From: PALSA-600 sp963842335
GTDB taxonomy: Bacteria; Actinomycetota; Thermoleophilia; Gaiellales; Gaiellaceae
Assembly (NCBI GenBank): GCA_963842335.1
Contig: CAWJGF010000024.1
Span: 1-64,000 of the forward strand
Direction: 5' to 3'
DNA: 64,000 nt
The notes under the pieces were generated by a model. The model searched no databases and was not told where the DNA came from. It worked only from the letters and a program-made list of their open reading frames with translations. The position numbers were made by a program, and so were the translations under genes. This document shows, in pieces, positions 52,318 to 61,517 of this stretch; position 1 is the first letter of the stretch; each line of letters begins with the position of its first letter.

Positions 52318-53237
52318 AGGAGCTCCTCGTACACCGTGCGGGTCTGGGCGGCGACGTCGTGCCACGTCGCGACCCGGCGCGGCGCGGGCGCGAACGCGTT
52401 GTGGATGCCGCTGCGAATCGACTCGACGTCGGTGGGATCAACGTAGACCGCATCCGCGCCGGCGATCTCCTCCATCGGCGAGGCGCGGCTCGTCACGATC
52501 GGGCACCCACAGGCGAGCGCCTCGGCCACCGGAATGCCGAATCCCTCATAGAGCGAGGCGTAGACCAGGCAGCGTGCGCCGCGGTAGAGCGCGGCGAGCT
52601 CCTCGTCGGAGACGTCGCCGAGCCAGGTCACGTCCGTCGGCGGGCGGACGCCGCCCCAGCCCCGCGCGCCGACGACCCGCAACTCGCCGTCCACGGCATC
52701 GGCGATGCGGGCGAGGTTCTTGCGCGGCTCGAGCGTGCCGACCGCAAGGACGTAGTCTCCCTCGGCGCGTGGCCCGTCCGGGGTGAAGGCATCCTCGACG
52801 GCGTTCGGCACGACCCTGAGCCTGGCGTCGTCGACCGCGAGAAGCTCCATGAGCTCGCGCCGAGTGTGCTCGGAGACCGCGATCACCCGGTCGGCCGCAG
52901 CGACGACGCGCGGGACCGCGAGGCGGGAGTAGGTCGCCGTCCAGCGGTTGAACCATTCGGGATGCCGCAGGACCGCGAGGTCGTGCACGGTGACGACGAG
53001 CGGCACGTGTGAGCGAAACGGCCCGCGGAAGGTCGGGCAGTGCAAGACGTCGGCGTCCCGCGGCGCGCGCAGCCGCGGGTACCAGAGTGCATCGGCCGCG
53101 ACCGCGCGCAGGCGCGATGTCGCGGGAAACGAGACTTCGACCACGTCTGCGTCGAGATGGTCGCGCAGCCCGGCAACGTAGCGCGCTGTTCCTGCACGCG
53201 TCTGGTGCAGGGCGGTGGTGTCGAGCGCTACGCGAAT
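52314..53237 (-). CDS. Family 4 glycosyltransferase; non-canonical start
   Basis: GT-B protein of about 307 residues. VHDLAVLRHPEWFNRWTATY, VLAVGTLEPRKNLARI and YASLYEGFGIPVAEALACGCPIV are clear. The first GTG in frame (53144) would drop the conserved N-terminus DTTALHQTRAGTARYVAGL, which lies upstream in the same open frame with no ATG, GTG or TTG before it. The coordinate uses an ATT at 53237 (I-R-V-A-L-D), which is where relatives begin. It overlaps the previous gene by 10 nt. ATT is a rare start; a base error at this codon is the alternative. Confidence 0.8.
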   Translation of the reverse strand: MRVALDTTALHQTRAGTARYVAGLRDHLDADVVEVSFPATSRLRAVAADALWYPRLRAPRDADVLHCPTFRGPFRSHVPLVVTVHDLAVLRHPEWFNRWTATYSRLAVPRVVAAADRVIAVSEHTRRELMELLAVDDARLRVVPNAVEDAFTPDGPRAEGDYVLAVGTLEPRKNLARIADAVDGELRVVGARGWGGVRPPTDVTWLGDVSDEELAALYRGARCLVYASLYEGFGIPVAEALACGCPIVTSRASPMEEIAGADAVYVDPTDVESIRSGIHNAFAPAPRRVATWHDVAAQTRTVYEELL

Positions 53238-54304
53238 CGCTCGTAGCCCTCGAGGAAGATCTCGCCGACCCGGCGCCAGGAGAATCGCGCGGCGTGCGCG
53301 AGCCCTCGCTCGCGCAGCTCCTCGCGACGTGCGATCGCCTCGCGGATCGCGTCGGCGATCGCTTGCGGGCTCTCGGGGTCGGCACGTATTGCCGCATCGC
53401 CGGCCGCCTCGTCCAGCGACGGATGCGCCGACGCGACGACCGGCGCGCCGGACGCCATCGCCTCGGTGATCGGCATGCCAAAGCCCTCGAAGCGCGATGG
53501 ATACACGACGGCCGTTGCGCCGCGATAGAGCCTTGCGAGCTCCGCATCGCTCACCCGGCCGAGGCGCACGATGCCGGGACGGTCGAGCTGGGGCTGCTCG
53601 CCCCAGCCGGCCCCGCCGGCGACGACGAGCGAGAGACCATCGTCCGCGAGGAGGCCGAACGCTTCGACCAGCGTCCCAAGATTCTTGCGCGGCTCGAGTG
53701 TCGCGACCGTCAAGAGGTACGGCGCACCGAGGTCGGCAGCGTCGCCGGCCGCTTCGAAGTCCGCGCCCACGCCGGGGCTCGCAACGAGCACGCGCTCGCG
53801 CGGGAAGCCGAGCGTCTCGGCGAAGTCGTCGGCGGTGAACGCCGAGTTGGCGAAGACGACGTCGCAGGTGCGGGCGGCGTTGCGGTACTTCCTACGGTGC
53901 ATCGCCTGCGTCCGCCTCGTCGTCCATTGTGGATGGTGCAGCGGAACGAGATCGTGAATCGTCGTCGCACGAACACCGGCCCGCTGCGGTGGATACATCC
54001 AGTCGGTGAAGTGCAGCACGTCGAACGGACCGAGCCACCGCTCGGCCGCCGGGTGGCCGGCGATCGACCAGGCGGTGCGCCAGCCGTGCGCTCCCGGCAG
54101 TGAGACGAGCTTCAGCTCGAGGTCGAGGCCGGCGAGCGCCTCAGGAATCACGCGCTTCCCGGCAGGTGATGTGGGCGCGAACGCGACGATCTCGTGACCG
54201 CGCCCTCGCGCCACCTCGACGAGCCCGGTGAGCGAGCCCCGGATGTAGTTGTTCACCCCCGTCCGCTCGTGCGAGAGCGGGCTGACGTCGAAGGCAATCC
54301 TCAT
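53228..54304 (-). CDS. Family 4 glycosyltransferase
   Basis: 358 residues, GT-B fold. MRIAFDVSPLSHERTGVNNYIRGSL, IHDLVPLHHPQWTTRRTQAM, LLTVATLEPRKNLGTLVEAF and YPSRFEGFGMPITEAMASGAPVV, the usual mannosyl-/rhamnosyltransferase-like set. ATG at 54304 overlaps the stop of the membrane protein upstream as ATGA; the longer frame is unsupported. Confidence 0.92.
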   Translation of the reverse strand: MRIAFDVSPLSHERTGVNNYIRGSLTGLVEVARGRGHEIVAFAPTSPAGKRVIPEALAGLDLELKLVSLPGAHGWRTAWSIAGHPAAERWLGPFDVLHFTDWMYPPQRAGVRATTIHDLVPLHHPQWTTRRTQAMHRRKYRNAARTCDVVFANSAFTADDFAETLGFPRERVLVASPGVGADFEAAGDAADLGAPYLLTVATLEPRKNLGTLVEAFGLLADDGLSLVVAGGAGWGEQPQLDRPGIVRLGRVSDAELARLYRGATAVVYPSRFEGFGMPITEAMASGAPVVASAHPSLDEAAGDAAIRADPESPQAIADAIREAIARREELRERGLAHAARFSWRRVGEIFLEGYERFA

Positions 54305-56406
54305 CGGCTGTAGTCGAGTGCGAAGAAGTGGGCACCGAGGCGGCGCGTGTCTTTGCTGCCGGGCTGCAACAGTGCGGGCACGCGGAGCTGCTGCATCGTG
54401 AACGTCACGCTGCATGTCCCGTTGCTGTCTGGCTCGAGCGGCACAGCGAAGACCGGCTGCTCGGACGGCTGCACGCGGATCTTCCCCACGACCTTCCCGC
54501 CGACGGTCGCGGTCACGAGCTGCGGCGACGTGAAGAGGTGCTCGTCCGTGCCGAGGCGAACGGACAACTGGCCACCCGTGCAGCGCAGGCGCCGGTAGGT
54601 GACGCGACGGCCCGACCAGGTGTCGTTCGTGTAGAGCCCGGTGACCCGCGTCAGGACGACGAGTGGGCCGTTGACGCGGTAGAGAGCAAGCCCGATCCCC
54701 GGATCCTTGGCGATCTTCGTGCCTGCGATGTCGGTGTACGAGACCGCGTAGCGGACACGCGGAGGAGTGCCGTCGGCGGCGACGAGCGCGCCGTCGGAAC
54801 GCTCGTGCACGGGCGTCTCCGGCAGCCCGCCATCAGCCGCATCTGGGCCGTTGACGGTGTACACGTCGCCGACGCTGCGGTTGAAGAACTCGTTGTTCCA
54901 CAGCGGCCGGGTCTCGCCCGTGTAGTGCCAGACGAATGCGACGTGCGCGTTGCGCCCGACCGCGCGGTCGATCCAGTCCGGATGAGCGACCCGGATCCCC
55001 GCCCACAGGCTGCCGACTGCCGTCTGGTGGATCCCGTGGCGCCCGTTCTCGACCACTACCGTCGAGCCGACGAAGAACACGGCCGCGAAGGCTGCAAAGA
55101 CGAGCGCGAACCGGCGGGGGACGACAACAAACGCAGCGGCGGCGACGAGGCCGACGCCGAGCGCGACGAATCGCAGTGTGCCGAAGTGGATCCCTTGGTC
55201 CTGGAGCCACCACCACGGCAGCAGACCGAAGGTGTCGGAGACGGCGGAAGGGTTGACGAACCGCGCGAATGGCACCGCGACCGGCAGCAGGCCGGCGACG
55301 AGCGCACCGAGGAGCACCGGACGGCGTGCGCGCGAGACGACTCGGTCACCCGAGAGCGCGACGAGCGCGATCAGCAGCAGCGGTACGAGATAGAAGTCGT
55401 TGCGCTCCTCGATCCGTCCCGACTCGGTGGATGCAAAGGCCGCGACCTCGGCGAGGAAGAAGACGAAAAGCGGAATCGTCGCCGCGGCGTAGGCGCGGGC
55501 AGCGGGGCTTGCGCTTCGCGGCGCGAACCAGAGGGCGAGCAGCGCGGCCAGAGGCACGATCGCCACGTAGAGGTCGAGCTCGGCGACATGCCACAGGAAG
55601 TAGCGGCTGACCTCACCGAACGAGTAGCCGCTGTGCGCCGCTGCACGGTAGGCGCCGAGCAGTGTCAGCGGTGAGCGTCCGCGCGCGAGGGTCGCGACGA
55701 GCGCCAGCACGACCGCGCCGCCGACGACGCCGTAGAGCGTCTTGAACCGGCGAAGCCGCGTCGTCAGATCACGTTCGATCCAGCCGTGCAGCAGCGGCGC
55801 GACGAGCACCGCCGGGACGAAGGCGATCGCCTGGGCGCGGGTGGCGAACCCGAGCGCGCACAGTCCGAGCAGGATGAGCTGACGGAGCGGCGTCGGCCGC
55901 TCGAGCGTCAGCACGAGCACGAGGGCCGTGAGCAGGAAGAGCGGGTAGAACGCGTTCTCCGTCATCAACATCCCGGTGTAGAGCACCGACGGGATCAGGA
56001 GCGCAAGGGCCGCGGCGACGAGCGCGGGGAACGGCGCGACGAGGCGGCGCGCGAGCAGGTAGGCGGGTACTGCGGCGAGCGACATCACGACGGCGTTGAT
56101 GTCCTTCGCGGCGGCGTAGGCGCGCGGCACCGATGCGAAGAGCCGGAACGCGGGCGCGATCAGGGCCGGGTACACGAAGCCGTACCCGTTGCTCGGCACC
56201 CCGCGGACGAGGAAGTGGCCGTTCGCCGCGAGTGACTTCGCGAGCTCCGAGTAGATGAGCTCGTCGACCATGATCCACGGCGTCACGACCCGGTGGGCAA
56301 GCGCGATCCGCGCGGCCGACGAGACGACGACGATCACTCCGACCCAGACTCCCGGCGGCAAGCCGAGCAGGCGCACACGCCCACCCGCCACCCCGCTCAC
56401 GCCCAC
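54301..56406 (-). CDS. Large membrane glycosyltransferase-like protein (GT39/ArnT type)
   Basis: 701 residues with about 11 helices in the first 460 and an extracytoplasmic C-terminal domain. MVDELIYSELAKSLAANGHFL near residue 46 is the acidic loop of GT-C enzymes; ESGRIEERNDFYLVPLLLIAL resembles the matching segment TRIEERNLIYLGPLLIVG in the protein at 47826, so the two are paralogues on opposite strands. GTG start uncertain (several GTGs close by). A REP-like pair sits just upstream. Confidence 0.82.
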   Translation of the reverse strand: MGVSGVAGGRVRLLGLPPGVWVGVIVVVSSAARIALAHRVVTPWIMVDELIYSELAKSLAANGHFLVRGVPSNGYGFVYPALIAPAFRLFASVPRAYAAAKDINAVVMSLAAVPAYLLARRLVAPFPALVAAALALLIPSVLYTGMLMTENAFYPLFLLTALVLVLTLERPTPLRQLILLGLCALGFATRAQAIAFVPAVLVAPLLHGWIERDLTTRLRRFKTLYGVVGGAVVLALVATLARGRSPLTLLGAYRAAAHSGYSFGEVSRYFLWHVAELDLYVAIVPLAALLALWFAPRSASPAARAYAAATIPLFVFFLAEVAAFASTESGRIEERNDFYLVPLLLIALVALSGDRVVSRARRPVLLGALVAGLLPVAVPFARFVNPSAVSDTFGLLPWWWLQDQGIHFGTLRFVALGVGLVAAAAFVVVPRRFALVFAAFAAVFFVGSTVVVENGRHGIHQTAVGSLWAGIRVAHPDWIDRAVGRNAHVAFVWHYTGETRPLWNNEFFNRSVGDVYTVNGPDAADGGLPETPVHERSDGALVAADGTPPRVRYAVSYTDIAGTKIAKDPGIGLALYRVNGPLVVLTRVTGLYTNDTWSGRRVTYRRLRCTGGQLSVRLGTDEHLFTSPQLVTATVGGKVVGKIRVQPSEQPVFAVPLEPDSNGTCSVTFTMQQLRVPALLQPGSKDTRRLGAHFFALDYSR

Positions 56407-56415
56407 TGGCCCGAC

Positions 56416-56537
56416 GGGACACGGCCGGTGTCAGACACGCGCACGAGAGCGCAACGAACGCTCCACAGAGGCCTGCGGTGAAGCGGGATCCGGCTGGTAT
56501 CAGACACGCGCGCGGAAGTGCAACGGACCTGCCACGG
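56416..56537. repeat. REP-like pair related to the one at 36.2 kb
   Basis: Two imperfect 52-bp copies, 56416-56467 and 56485-56537. Copy 1 has GGCCGGTGTCAGACACGCGC, copy 2 GGCTGGTATCAGACACGCGC; both then have GCAACG and CCAC. The core GTGTC-A-GACAC is palindromic in copy 1. Order of elements matches the 36.2-kb pair (GGCCGGTGYCAGRCAC, then TCCACA). Confidence 0.65.
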
Positions 56538-56539
56538 GA

Positions 56540-57751
56540 TCACGGCACGATTCCTGCTTCTCGGGCGACGCGGGCGAGCGTTGTGGGATCGTCGATGCCC
56601 ACCTCGGCGGCCGCTTCGGCGATGCGCCAGAGCACCGCGTCGTTCACCGCGTCGCCGCCGGCTGCGACCTCGAGTGCGGCGACGTACGCGTCGGCGGTCG
56701 CGTCGAGTGCGTGCTCACGCGCAACGTACGCACGTGCGGCCGCACCGAGTGACGCGCCGTGGTCGGCCGCGACGCCGAGCGCAGCTTCGATCACGCGCAC
56801 CTCGTACTCGTCGACCGGCACCTTCAGAACGGCGTCGTCGGGCAGCTCGCCGAACCAGCCGACGTCGGAGACGAGCAGCGGCTTGCCGAGTGACAGCGCC
56901 CGAATCACAGACCCCGACGTCTCTCCCATCGTCGGGTAGCGCAGGTTCACGAGCACGTCGCACGCGGCCATCAGCGACCACATCCGCTCCTCGGGCACGT
57001 AGTCCAGGCGCTCGACGCCCTCCGTGAGGCCGAGACGCTCGAGCCGGCGGCCGACGTCGAATCGCTCGCCCGACGCGCCGACGAGCAGCAGTCGGGCGCC
57101 GGGACGGTCGCGGCGAAGCGACGCGAAGGCCTCGAGCAGCTGCGGGATCCGCTTGTTCATGTTCAGGAACCCGAAGCAGCCGATCAGTGGATCGCCCGAC
57201 ACATCGGTCGCGGGCTTGACGTCGACCGGCGGCCACACAGGATGGGGGATCCGCCAGAGCGGCCCGCGGTACCCGGCAGCCCGTGCGCGTTCGGCGACGT
57301 AGCGCGAGTGGACGATCAGGCCGCGGGCGCGGTCGAGGACGACACCGGAGAGCGGGAAGCGCTCCGGCTGCGTCTCCCAGAGGAGCGGCAGGAGGTTGTC
57401 GAGCACTCCGAGCCCGAGCAGGCGGCCGGCCACGCCGAGCTCGCGCTCCATCGCGTCGAGATACGCGCGCCCGTTGCCGCGCCCGATCGTGGTACCGGCG
57501 ATCAGATGATGGAGCACGTACTCATGCAGGACCACCACTCCCGGGCGCCGCCACAACGCATCGAGAATCCAGCCGTGCGCGTCCGGATCATTGCCGATGT
57601 GGTAGAGCGCGACGTCCGCTTCGGGCGCGCGCTTCCCTGCCTGGGCGACGACGACGTCCATGCGCTCACGCAACGCCGGCAGAAGCAGATTCGAGTAATC
57701 AGCGATCCCCGAGCGCGAGTCCGGCGACGGTGAGTAGTAGGCGACTCTCAC
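56540..57751 (-). CDS. Family 4 glycosyltransferase
   Basis: 403 residues. VRVAYYSPSPDSRSGIADYSNLLLPAL, VVVLHEYVLHHLIAG, LIGCFGFLNMNKRIPQLLEAF and NLRYPTMGETSGSVIRALSLGKPLLVSDVGWF are typical of GT4 enzymes acting in capsule or LPS-like clusters. The C-terminal 100 residues are a helical extension. GTG at 57751, one base after the stop of the upstream GT. The next gene downstream is separated by the REP-like pair. Confidence 0.9.
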   Translation of the reverse strand: MRVAYYSPSPDSRSGIADYSNLLLPALRERMDVVVAQAGKRAPEADVALYHIGNDPDAHGWILDALWRRPGVVVLHEYVLHHLIAGTTIGRGNGRAYLDAMERELGVAGRLLGLGVLDNLLPLLWETQPERFPLSGVVLDRARGLIVHSRYVAERARAAGYRGPLWRIPHPVWPPVDVKPATDVSGDPLIGCFGFLNMNKRIPQLLEAFASLRRDRPGARLLLVGASGERFDVGRRLERLGLTEGVERLDYVPEERMWSLMAACDVLVNLRYPTMGETSGSVIRALSLGKPLLVSDVGWFGELPDDAVLKVPVDEYEVRVIEAALGVAADHGASLGAAARAYVAREHALDATADAYVAALEVAAGGDAVNDAVLWRIAEAAAEVGIDDPTTLARVAREAGIVP

Positions 57752-57752
57752 G

Positions 57753-58772
57753 TCACCCGAGGAGCGCATCGACGCAGGCATCCCACGTGACACGCTCCGC
57801 AACGGCCTTGCCCGCGAGCCCCCAGTCCCTGGCCTCGTCGCGGTGCGCGGCGAGATAGGCGGCGGCGCGGGCCAGCTCCACGGGCTCGGGGGCGACGACG
57901 ACACCGGTTCTGCGGTCGTGCACGACCTCGAGCGGGCCGCCCGCGTCGGTCGTCGTCAGTACCGGCTTCGACGAGAGGAACGCCTCGTACGGGACCATGC
58001 CGAAGTCCTCGTCGACCGGGGCGTAGTAGACGGCGAGGCAGCGGGCATACAGATCGGCAAGACGCTCGTCGTCGACCCGTCCGGCGAACTCGACCTGGCC
58101 GTTCAGCCCGGCGGCGAGCTGCTCGAGACGCTCACGGTCGGGACCTTCGCCGGCGATCACGATGCGCAGGGTCGGCTCGGCCTTGGCGGCCTCGATCAGC
58201 AGGTCGATGCGCTTCGCTCGGTCGAGGCGGTTGACCGAGAGCACGAAGCCTTCGGCTTCGGCGGTGCGATACGCGAGCGTCTGCGGCGGGTGCGGCAAGA
58301 CCTCCGCGTCGACGCCGTTGAACCTCAGCAGGCGCTCGGCGACGTTGCGCGACGTTGCAAAGACGCGACGCGCCTCGCCGAGAGCAACCGCGTCGAGCCG
58401 CTCGACCGCGCGTCGCGTCGCGCGGTCCTCGGGCGACTCTGAGAACTGCCCGAGCTCCGTTCGGTCGTAGTCGTAGGCCTGCCGGAACTGATGCAGCACC
58501 CAGGCGACCTTGTTGGGGTGGCGCACGCAGTAGGCCGGGAACTTCGTCGCGATCACGCGGTCGATCGGACGTCCGTCGGATTCGGTGAGGTCGACGAGCC
58601 GCCAGAGAAACGCCTGGTCGAGCACGCGCGTGCCGGGATACCACTTGAACGGGATCGTCACGAGCTCGCTCTCGTGGCCGCGACGCCGGAGTGCCGCGAC
58701 GAGGTCATGGGCCATCAGCTCCGCACCCCCCCGAACGAAGGGCACCTGCGGCGCGCACACGGCCACCCTCAT
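57753..58772 (-). CDS. Family 4 glycosyltransferase
   Basis: 339 residues. MRVAVCAPQVPFVRGGAELMAHDLV, FPAYCVRHPNKVAWVLHQFR, FVLSVNRLDRAKRIDLLIEAAK and YAPVDEDFGMVPYEAFLSSKPVLTTTDAGGPLEVV. ATG at 58772 overlaps the stop of the small gene upstream as ATGA. The longer open frame is not conserved. Confidence 0.92.
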   Translation of the reverse strand: MRVAVCAPQVPFVRGGAELMAHDLVAALRRRGHESELVTIPFKWYPGTRVLDQAFLWRLVDLTESDGRPIDRVIATKFPAYCVRHPNKVAWVLHQFRQAYDYDRTELGQFSESPEDRATRRAVERLDAVALGEARRVFATSRNVAERLLRFNGVDAEVLPHPPQTLAYRTAEAEGFVLSVNRLDRAKRIDLLIEAAKAEPTLRIVIAGEGPDRERLEQLAAGLNGQVEFAGRVDDERLADLYARCLAVYYAPVDEDFGMVPYEAFLSSKPVLTTTDAGGPLEVVHDRRTGVVVAPEPVELARAAAYLAAHRDEARDWGLAGKAVAERVTWDACVDALLG

Positions 58773-59089
58773 TTCGTCTCGAGCCGCTGCAGACGTTCGT
58801 CGAGGTCGTCGATCAGCTTGAGCACGGCATCGTTGAAGGCGCGCTGGTCGGCGAACGCCGGCTCGACGTACCAGCGCATGCAACGACGCAGGATCGACTT
58901 CACGAAGCCGCCCTTCCCGACGATGGGGCGCTCGGCTGAGATAGGCCACATCCGCTCTGCCTGGTCGCGAACCGAGAGGCGCACCTGCGCAGGCGGCACG
59001 TCCGAGCCACGCGGCCCGGCTGCGTGGATCTCCTCCTTCAGGCGCGCGAAGAGTGCGGCGACGTCCGTCGTCTCCTCACCCTCGGGCAT
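58769..59089 (-). CDS. Small helical protein heading the glycosyltransferase operon
   Basis: 106 residues, soluble, rich in helix. The pattern RPIVGKGGFVKSILRRCMRWYVEPAFADQRAFNDAVLKLIDDLDERLQRLE recurs in short proteins, and in N-terminal parts of methyltransferases, in surface-glycan clusters (from memory); the amphipathic middle could touch the membrane and the end could be a coiled coil. Start at 59089, not 59113, because TACACT sits exactly at -12 to -7. Function not known. Confidence 0.7.
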   Translation of the reverse strand: MPEGEETTDVAALFARLKEEIHAAGPRGSDVPPAQVRLSVRDQAERMWPISAERPIVGKGGFVKSILRRCMRWYVEPAFADQRAFNDAVLKLIDDLDERLQRLETK

Positions 59090-59095
59090 GGGCGG

Positions 59096-59101
59096 AGTGT
59101 A
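59096..59101 (-). promoter_or_regulatory. Leaderless -10 element for the glycosyltransferase operon
   Basis: TACACT on the minus strand at exactly -12 to -7 from the ATG at 59089. Confidence 0.6.
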
Positions 59102-59155
59102 AAGACCGCGCATTACGGCTCTGTAAGCGGCACCGACGTCGAGATCTGCACCGAG

Positions 59156-59161
59156 TACTGT
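59156..59161 (+). promoter_or_regulatory. Leaderless -10 element for the dimethylformamidase-like gene
   Basis: TACTGT exactly -12 to -7 from the ATG at 59168. Confidence 0.6.
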
Positions 59162-59167
59162 TCGATC

Positions 59168-60640
59168 ATGCGCCCGAGTCTGCCTGCGGCGGGCCTCGCC
59201 CTTGCGTCGGTGGTGTGCATTGCCTCCGCCCATGCCGGCAGCGAGGGTCGAAGCGCGGCCCACACCGCACCACGCGTATCGACGGTCGCTTTGGAGAACG
59301 AGCGTGCCGGCACCCCGGGCTGGCTCGGACCGGTCGCGACCAATCGAGCGATCGAGATCTACGCCGGGGGCACAGATGCCCTGCCGGGGGACACAGTCGC
59401 TGTGCACGTCAGCACGACGCCGACAGCCCGCTACCGGCTCGTCGTCTACCGGCTTGGTTGGTATCACGGCGTCGGAGCCCGCGAGGTCGACTGCAGCCCA
59501 AGCTGTCGCCAGGACGAGCAGGGTTCGCCCCAGGCGATCCCGCCACCCGATGGTGATGGGCGAATCGTTGCCGAGTGGCCGACGACGGACACGGTCGTCG
59601 TCCGGCCAGGCTGGGTCAGCGGCTACTACGTGTTTCGCGCGCTCCTCACAAGTGGGCCGCACGCCGGTGCATCCGCGACGACATACGTAATCGTGCGTCA
59701 GCCGCGTAGCCGCTCGGCCATGTTGGTGCAGGTGCCGGTCAACACCTGGCAGGCCTACAACAGCTGGGGTGGCCGGAGTCTTTACGACTTCCCCGGCCTC
59801 GGCCCACGGGCGCGTCGGGTCTCGTTCGACCGGCCGTACGCCTGGTACGGACCGGGCGGCCAAGGCCCGCTCGGATGGGAGTTGCCGCTCGTGCGCTACA
59901 TCGAGCGGAACGGATGGGACGTGTCGTACCAGACAGACGTCGCGACCGACATGAGGCCCACGTCGCTCTTGCGACACCGGCTCGTCGTGGTCGCCGGGCA
60001 CGACGAGTACTGGTCACGCACGATGCGTGACGCCTTCGAGACGGCGCGCGACCACGGTGTCAACCTCGCGTTCATGGGCGCGAACGACGCCTACTGGCAG
60101 GTGCACATGGAAGACGGCGGGCGGACAGTGATGTCGTACAAGTCGCTCTACGACCCGAATCCTGACCCGCTTGGGAAGACCGCGATGTTCCGGGAGCTGA
60201 CGCCACCGAGATATGAGTGCGGACTGATCGGCATCCAGCACCAGGGTGTCGGCCTCAACTGGCAGCCAGGTGACTACTCGGTCGTTCGGTCGTCGCTCAA
60301 CGACGGGTGGATGCGCAACACCGGCTTCACTGCAGCGACGACGCTGCGTGGCATCGTCAGCGTCGAGGCGGACACGATTCCTGGGAACCAGACGGCAGCG
60401 TCGTCGTGTGGCCACCCGCTCACCGTCTTCTTCCATCGCGAACTGGGAGGCGACAAGTCCGGAAACGCCGATTCGACCCGGTACGTCGCCCCGTCGGGTG
60501 CGATGGTGTTCGCCAGCGGTTCGCACCAGTTCTCATGGGGCCTCGACGACTTCAAGCTCAACCCGGATCAAGGGCACGGCCTCGTCAGCCACTCGCTGCA
60601 GCGGTTCATGCGCAACGCCTTCAACGCGATGACCCGCTAG
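59168..60640 (+). CDS. Secreted N,N-dimethylformamidase large-subunit-like protein
   Basis: 490 residues. Signal peptide about 1-22 (LALASVVCIASAHA), an N-terminal beta-sandwich (ATNRAIEIYAGGTDALPGDTVAVHVS, YRLVVYRLGWYHGVGAREV) and the large C-terminal domain of the N,N-dimethylformamidase beta-subunit family: VPVNTWQAYNSWGGRSLYDF, RRVSFDRPYAW, VVVAGHDEYWSRTMRDAFE, GVNLAFMGANDAYWQV. No small subunit is nearby. These secreted relatives are of unknown substrate; being in a glycan locus suggests an action on surface polymers. The ATG at 59168 is supported by its leaderless -10. Confidence 0.85.
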   Translation: MRPSLPAAGLALASVVCIASAHAGSEGRSAAHTAPRVSTVALENERAGTPGWLGPVATNRAIEIYAGGTDALPGDTVAVHVSTTPTARYRLVVYRLGWYHGVGAREVDCSPSCRQDEQGSPQAIPPPDGDGRIVAEWPTTDTVVVRPGWVSGYYVFRALLTSGPHAGASATTYVIVRQPRSRSAMLVQVPVNTWQAYNSWGGRSLYDFPGLGPRARRVSFDRPYAWYGPGGQGPLGWELPLVRYIERNGWDVSYQTDVATDMRPTSLLRHRLVVVAGHDEYWSRTMRDAFETARDHGVNLAFMGANDAYWQVHMEDGGRTVMSYKSLYDPNPDPLGKTAMFRELTPPRYECGLIGIQHQGVGLNWQPGDYSVVRSSLNDGWMRNTGFTAATTLRGIVSVEADTIPGNQTAASSCGHPLTVFFHRELGGDKSGNADSTRYVAPSGAMVFASGSHQFSWGLDDFKLNPDQGHGLVSHSLQRFMRNAFNAMTR

Positions 60641-60649
60641 AGACGCTGA

Positions 60650-61501
60650 CTAACCCGGAACCGGCACGACAGCCCTGGCGACCGAGCGCGAGCTCCCGAG
60701 CACCACCGCCCCGCCGCAGGCGACGGCGAGAGCGAGGACGAACGGCACGCCGTAGAGCGGCCCGAAGCCGTGATGGGTCAGCAGCGGCGCGAGCGCGGCC
60801 GGCACGGCCATCTCGAGCGCGAAGCAGACCGGGATCGCCCGGGTGGCGGGCCACGCCTGCAGCGCGGTCATCTCCGAGAGCAGTGCCGACCAGCTCGCGA
60901 GGGCGACGCCGGCGCCCCAGGCAAGCGCGACGAGGAAACGGCGGTCGGCGACCGACACATCAAGAAGCGCGGTGCCGAGCCCCACCCAGGCCCAGCCGAG
61001 CCCGGCGGCGATGCTCGTGGCAAGCCCACCCGCGCGCCCGAGCAGCCGCAGTGCGTAGGGAAGTGAGGCGACGACGACGAGCGCCAGCCCGACGGCCCAG
61101 GTGCCGCCTGAGGTGAATGCGCCGGTCTGCGCCGGCGCTGTGAAGCCGAGCACGGCAACGGCGGCGGCGATCGCGATCGCCCCGCCGATCTCGCGCCGGC
61201 CGACCGTCTCGCCGAGCATGTGCGCTCCCAGCACGAGCAGCACGATCAGACCGAGGCCGAGGGCAGGCTGGACGAGCGAGACCGAGGCCAGACCGAGCGC
61301 CACTGCCTGCAGCGCCCAGCCGAGGAGACCGGCGAGCGCCCCGAGCACCCAGACGCGGCGCCGCACGAGTCGCGCGAGCAACGATGCGCGCAGAGCCGAA
61401 GATGCCGGCGCATCGCGCGCCTCGAGCGCCTGGAGCGCGGCCGACAAGGCATAGAGCGTCGACGTGATCGTCGCGAGGCAGACGGCGATGAAGGCGCGCA
61501 C
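60650..61501 (-). CDS. DMT-superfamily transporter
   Basis: 283 residues, about ten helices in two halves (LGALAGLLGWALQAVALGLASVSLVQPALGLGLIVLLVLGA; VPFVLALAVACGGAVVLGSS). The GWALQAVALGLASVSLVQPAL motif is that of the DMT group found beside glycosyltransferases in actinobacteria. Substrate unknown, perhaps a lipid-linked sugar or metabolite. GTG start with TAGTCT at -12 to -7. Convergent with the dimethylformamidase-like gene (9 nt apart). Confidence 0.82.
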   Translation of the reverse strand: MRAFIAVCLATITSTLYALSAALQALEARDAPASSALRASLLARLVRRRVWVLGALAGLLGWALQAVALGLASVSLVQPALGLGLIVLLVLGAHMLGETVGRREIGGAIAIAAAVAVLGFTAPAQTGAFTSGGTWAVGLALVVVASLPYALRLLGRAGGLATSIAAGLGWAWVGLGTALLDVSVADRRFLVALAWGAGVALASWSALLSEMTALQAWPATRAIPVCFALEMAVPAALAPLLTHHGFGPLYGVPFVLALAVACGGAVVLGSSRSVARAVVPVPG

Positions 61502-61507
61502 CGGCTC

Positions 61508-61517
61508 AGACTACGAT
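61508..61517. promoter_or_regulatory. Overlapping back-to-back leaderless -10 elements
   Basis: AGACTACGAT: on the minus strand TAGTCT (61508-61513) is -12 to -7 from the transporter GTG; on the plus strand TACGAT (61512-61517) is -12 to -7 from the GT ATG. Two bases are shared, in a 22-bp gap. Confidence 0.65.
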
